Below are positions 27,301 through 30,300 of a DNA stretch of 32,042 nucleotides, piece by piece. Source of the DNA: Gammaproteobacteria bacterium RIFOXYD12_FULL_61_37 (GTDB lineage Bacteria; Pseudomonadota; Gammaproteobacteria; Chromatiales; Chromatiaceae); NCBI GenBank assembly GCA_001801995.1, contig MGZB01000029.1:39505-71546 (forward strand), read 5' to 3'. Position numbers and translations under genes: made by a program. The notes below the pieces were generated by a model that saw only the letters and a program-made list of their open reading frames with translations, was not told the origin of the DNA and searched no databases. Numbering within the stretch: position 1 is the stretch's first letter; each line of letters opens with the position of its first letter.

Positions 27301-30300
27301 TGACCGTTACAGTGGCACCCTGTTGCATGGATTGCGACAGGCCCAGGCTGACCTGGCTGCCAGTTACCATCACAGAATTCACCGTCACGGTGCTACCGTT
27401 GATGCTGACCGCGAAGGCGCCTTTATCCGGTCCATGACCGCTGTCGAGCGGTTCACTATAGTTCAGCGTCAGGGTGTTGCTGTCGATTTGCGCGTATTGC
27501 AGGATCGGAGAGTCAACGTTGACTCCGCCATCCACCAAAATACCCTCTGGTATCGTCCAGTCCCCCAGATCCAGTTCCAGCTCCTCAATCAGACGGCCGG
27601 CCAAGTCCTTGATCACCGTTCCCACGCCTGCCTTGAGGTCGCCCAGCTGAACCGGGCCGTTTGTGTCGCTGGCCTGCACGGTGTAGCTGAACGCCAGCGT
27701 GCCCGGCGTGGATTGGGTTCTGTCCAGATCGGCCAGGACCTTCCTCCCGCCGATCTCCAGTTCGAGCTGCGGCGAGCCGGTGATCAATACCCCTTCACTG
27801 AGTTCGATCTTGAACACCAGCGCATCGCCGGGGTGGTAGGTCTTCGCCGTGGGGAAGATCACTGAGGTGACTGCGGGTCCTTCAGCGTCCTCGCTGGCCT
27901 CGCGTCCTTCGGCCAGTTTGATGCCGGTCACGCCCTGGGCGTGCTCTATGATTTCCTCTAGGCTGTCGTAATTCGATGTGTCGTCGTCACCGCTGAGCAG
28001 CTTCGATGCCACCTCGCCCTGGATCACCGTTTGCGCCCGGATGACGTGGGTCAGGCGGGTCAGGGCATCGGTGCTGCTGCCTTCCTCAACGGCGGTCTTG
28101 ATCATCTCGGAGGTGGCGGCAATCGCCTTGCTGGCGGCGGTGGTGAAGTTGGCGAGCTGGGTGCTGTTGAAGCTGATACCCTCATCAAGCAGCTTGCCTG
28201 CCGCATCATTCAGGATGGTCTTGATCTTACTTGCGTCGAGCAGGTCATCCTCCATCTCACCTTCACGCACGCTAGCCGTTACCCGGTCGAACAGGGCCTC
28301 GTAGATCGCCCTGGCATAGGTCGCCTGCCCAACAGTGACGTCAGTCCCGGCAGCGCCCGCAAGGGCTGAGGAGCCTGTCACAATCAGGTTCTGCAAGACC
28401 ACCGCCTTGGCCTGGACCTCCAGCGCTGCCATTTTCGAGGCCACGTCGGCCTTGGCATCCAATGTGACGGCCAGCGGGTCGTACTGGCCGAAGTCATCGG
28501 ATAGCGAGGTCAGTGCCAGGACGGATTTGACCTTGGCCTCCGCATCGGCGATGGCTTGGGAAGTGGGATTGGCGCCGACAAGGACGCTGACGAGGGTCGT
28601 AAGCGGGTTGATGGTGGTGGAACCGGCCACGGCGGAGAGCAGGGCATGATTGTCCAGCCCGGTCGAAGTGTCCACGCCGCCGGAAGCAACCAGGGTGCCG
28701 GTGCGTCCGGCGGTATCGAGGCTGAACTGACCATCTTGGTTCGTGGTGGTCGAGAGTTCGCCCGCATCCAGGACCCCATTCCGGTTCTGGTCCAAGAACA
28801 CCGTGGCGCCGGAGAGATAGCCGTCGGCCACCGTGCCGGTGGCCAAAGTCTCGGCCACATCGGACACCGTGACGGTCAACTGCTGAACGCTGAAGTTGCC
28901 CGCCAGGTCGGTGGCTGTGACACCGACCTGGTAAACGTTGCCGCCAGCCATGCTGGCAGGGTTCTCGAAGTCCGGGGGGGGGTTGAAGCTCAGCGCGCCC
29001 GAATTGGCGTCGATGGAGAACAGCCCCATGTCCGCAGCATCTGCCAAGCTGTAGCTCAGACCGCCGCCCGCATCGCTGGCCGTCACTGTGGTGACTGCCG
29101 TGGTGTTCTCGGCGATGCTCAGGCTGGTGTTGTCCGTGAAGTTGGGCTGCGTTGTGTCCAGGGTGTAGGCAAGGCCCTGGGTGGTGACATTGCCGGCCGC
29201 GTCAGTGGCGCGCAGTTGGACGTTATAGTTGCCATCCGCCGCGTAGGCCGGGGCGGTGTAGGACATCTCCGTGCCGGTGCCTGTGCCGAAGGTGACAAAC
29301 CCCTTGTTATCACCCAGATTAAATGCCAGCGTGGCCCCCCGCTCGGCGGAAAAATTGAAGGTCGGCGTGGTGTCGCTGGAGACCCGGTCGCCCGCTATGC
29401 CAGTGTCACTAAACGGGTCCAGGCCGATCGGGGTCAGAGCCGGGGCGGTGGTGTCGAGGGTCAGGCTGTAATCATTACTGACCGGCCCTTCGTTGCCGGC
29501 GGCATCGACCACCCGCGCGCTGAATACCTGTGCCTGGTCGAGCGGGGTAAAGCCGATCTGGTCAACCACAACGCTGGCTGCACCCGCCGAAGCGAAGTCG
29601 TAATCGCTGCTCCAGCCGCCCGTCCCGCTGGCGCCCCAGAGGTTGGTCATCAGCTTGCCAGGGTGGGTCGGGAGCGATCCTCGGGTGCCGTCTTCCATGT
29701 ACACCGCGACACCGTCCACGAACCAGGTGATGGAATTGGGTTCCCAACGGAAGGCATAGGTATGAGTGCCTTGGGAGGCATCGAAGCCCAGATCGATACT
29801 GGTGGCATGCTGAACGCCGTTGGTCCAGTAATTAACCTGCATCCGAGTCGGGTCGTCGCCCAGGATTTCCACGTCGATCTCATCGTGGGGCGTGCCGTTG
29901 TAAGTAAAGAAACCGGTGACGGTGCCCGCCACCCCGGAAGCCCGGAGACTGGCCTGATAGGTGCCATGGCCGTAGGTATTCAGCGACTGGTATTCACCGG
30001 AGACCAAGGCGTCATTGACCTTGTCCAAGCTGAGGGTCATCTGCCCGCCGCCGAAGTTGACTTGGCTGGGGTTCCAGCTATTGAGGAAAACGCCTCCGTT
30101 GCTCCAGTTGGATTCCTGCCAAAGGGCCGTATTCGGGGTACCGAGGTTGTCGTTGAGAAGAGGGGCGCTGGCATTCAACGTCGCGGCAAAGGTCCAATTC
30201 TGGCCTTGGACGGTGGCATTGCCTACATAGGCGCCGTCCTGGTAGATGCGGACGGTTTCGCCGCTGGCCAAGTGGGCATCGAGAATACCGCTCAACACGG

